From positions 8,065 through 13,293 of the forward strand of contig JAPPDO010000347.1 of assembly GCA_028821635.1 (NCBI GenBank): DNA of 5,229 bases, written 5' to 3'. Source of the DNA: Ekhidna sp. (GTDB lineage Bacteria > Bacteroidota > Bacteroidia > Cytophagales > Cyclobacteriaceae). Below, in pieces: positions 4,745-5,229 of this stretch. The translations under genes were made by a program, and so were the position numbers. The notes beneath the pieces were generated by a model. The model searched no databases. It saw only the letters and a program-made list of their open reading frames with translations, and was not told the origin of the DNA. Numbering within the stretch: position 1 is the first letter of the stretch; each line of letters begins with the position of its first letter.

Positions 4745-5125
4745 ATGGTAAAGGATCAAAATGGAATAAGAGCGAAGAAAATAAGGGAACTCAAAAACCT
4801 TACGCAGGACTTCGTTGCCCAAGAGTTGGGAATCTCTCAACCGGCCTATTCTAACATAGAAAAAGGTCAGGTTCAACTCAAAGAAGATACCTTAGAAAAG
4901 CTTTCTGATGTTTTGGGTGTTTCCGTTGATACCCTCAAAACGTTTGATGCGGAAAAGTATTTAATACAAAATAATCATAACTCTCAAATTGTTACTAAAA
5001 TTGATAAAGTAAACCATGTAAATTATTACCCAATCAATGAGGATATTAAAAATCTTTATGAAAGAACCATCAAACTATTAGAGCAAGAACTGCAACGCTA
5101 CAAAGACAAATTCGGAGAGATTTAA
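4745..5125 (+). CDS. XRE/HTH_3 family transcriptional regulator with a C-terminal coiled coil
   Basis: The 126 residues begin with a lambda-Cro/XRE helix-turn-helix (about 8-65). The helices are IRAKKIRELKNLT, then the recognition pair VAQELGISQPAYSNIEKGQ, and LEKLSDVLGVSVDTL. A polar linker follows (70-100), then a charged coiled coil (about 101-124, LYERTIKLLEQELQRYKDKF) likely used for dimerisation. ATG 4745 is chosen over the TTG two codons upstream; neither has a Shine-Dalgarno. The gene faces away from hsdM, separated by a dead gene, a terminator and a truncated copy of its own 3' end. It may regulate the R-M genes as controller proteins do, but orphan regulators of this kind are common, and no operator shared by both promoters is evident. 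A weak 5-bp GGGGT/ACCCC hairpin (5128-5147) follows without a T-run. Confidence 0.88.
   Translation: MVKDQNGIRAKKIRELKNLTQDFVAQELGISQPAYSNIEKGQVQLKEDTLEKLSDVLGVSVDTLKTFDAEKYLIQNNHNSQIVTKIDKVNHVNYYPINEDIKNLYERTIKLLEQELQRYKDKFGEI
5061..5124 (+). repeat. 64-bp direct repeat, right copy (within the XRE gene)
   Basis: Pairs with 4269-4332 in the same orientation, 63/64 identical and 792 bp apart. Homologous recombination between the copies would delete the regulator's DNA-binding part and the secreted-protein remnant. The high identity points to a recent duplication. Confidence 0.92.
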
Positions 5126-5160
5126 CAGGGGTTCATTTTACTACCCCAGACTCTATCAAG

Positions 5161-5216
5161 AGCATACTTTGACTTCCCGAGTGCATACTTTCACTTTTAA
5201 GAGCATATCCATTCTA
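5161..5216 (+). repeat. Three related motifs with 20-21 bp spacing, possible mobile-element end
   Basis: AGCATACTTTGACTT (5161-5175) and TGCATACTTTCACTT (5182-5196) agree at 13 of 15 bases, and a weaker third, AGCATATCCATTCTA, starts at 5202. Spacing is 21 and 20 bp, about two helical turns. Multiple terminal repeats of roughly this size occur at the ends of IS21-family elements, and iterated operators would look similar. No transposase start is visible before the window ends, so the identity is open. Confidence 0.45.
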
Positions 5217-5229
5217 GGTGTAGTTTGTG

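Noticed and set aside
4269..5124. Interpretation of the 64-bp repeat pair as attL/attR of an integrated element
   Set aside because: The intervening 792 bp holds no integrase and includes the body of the regulator itself, and the copy lies upstream of the gene, not downstream as expected for integration into its 3' end.
5128..5147. GGGGT/ACCCC hairpin as terminator of the XRE gene
   Set aside because: The stem is only 5 bp with a 10-nt loop and no T-run follows.

Overview
The window holds most of a Type I restriction-modification operon on the minus strand, probably from a member of the Bacteroidota or a close relative. The taxonomic guess rests on moderate-to-low GC, gene starts without clear Shine-Dalgarno sequences, TAnnTTTG-like promoter candidates and the protein families present; it is an inference. 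In transcription order (right to left) the operon is hsdM (methylase, 4218-2755), a tandem repeat array (2763-2263), a half-length hsdS (specificity, start 2267 or 2279, end 1578), a GxxExxY-family nuclease-like gene (1570-1154), and the first 385 codons of hsdR (1157 to the window edge). Gene contacts are tight: hsdM overlaps a mini-ORF by ATGA, a 7-nt gap separates hsdS from GxxExxY, and GxxExxY overlaps hsdR by ATGA. All of it could be one transcript.

The most unusual part is the array between hsdM and hsdS. It has four units of 127, 127, 127 and 110 bp arranged A-B-A-B, plus a short partial copy that is the hsdM stop itself. Each full unit is exactly one 41-codon ORF, a TGA stop and one T before the next ATG, so the array reads as a chain of abutting mini-ORFs from the hsdM stop to the hsdS start. 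Each unit also looks like a collapsed version of the neighbouring hsdS-GxxExxY segment. It carries the hsdM-stop/hsdS-start junction, then a 43-bp stretch matching the 3' end of hsdS (41/43 with unit 3), then a stretch resembling the 3' end of GxxExxY plus the next ATG. These parts come in the same order as in the operon, but the hsdS and GxxExxY bodies are missing. The array may be a scar or platform for gain and loss of specificity cassettes. HsdS itself has one target-recognition domain instead of two.

To the right of hsdM is a rearranged stretch. A 64-bp near-perfect copy (63/64) of the 3' end of a downstream XRE-type regulator gene lies just upstream of hsdM (4269-4332). Next, on the minus strand, come a strong intrinsic terminator (4351-4384) and a short, apparently frameshifted remnant of a gene for a secreted protein (4580-4403). 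The intact XRE regulator gene (4745-5125) reads rightward, divergent from hsdM. The right edge (5126-5229) has no gene but holds three related motifs spaced 20-21 bp apart, possibly the end of a mobile element.

In the expected working scheme, two HsdM and the S component form the methyltransferase and HsdR adds ATP-dependent translocation and cleavage. With a half-size S, two copies of HsdS may be needed per complex. The role of the GxxExxY protein in such operons is not known to me.
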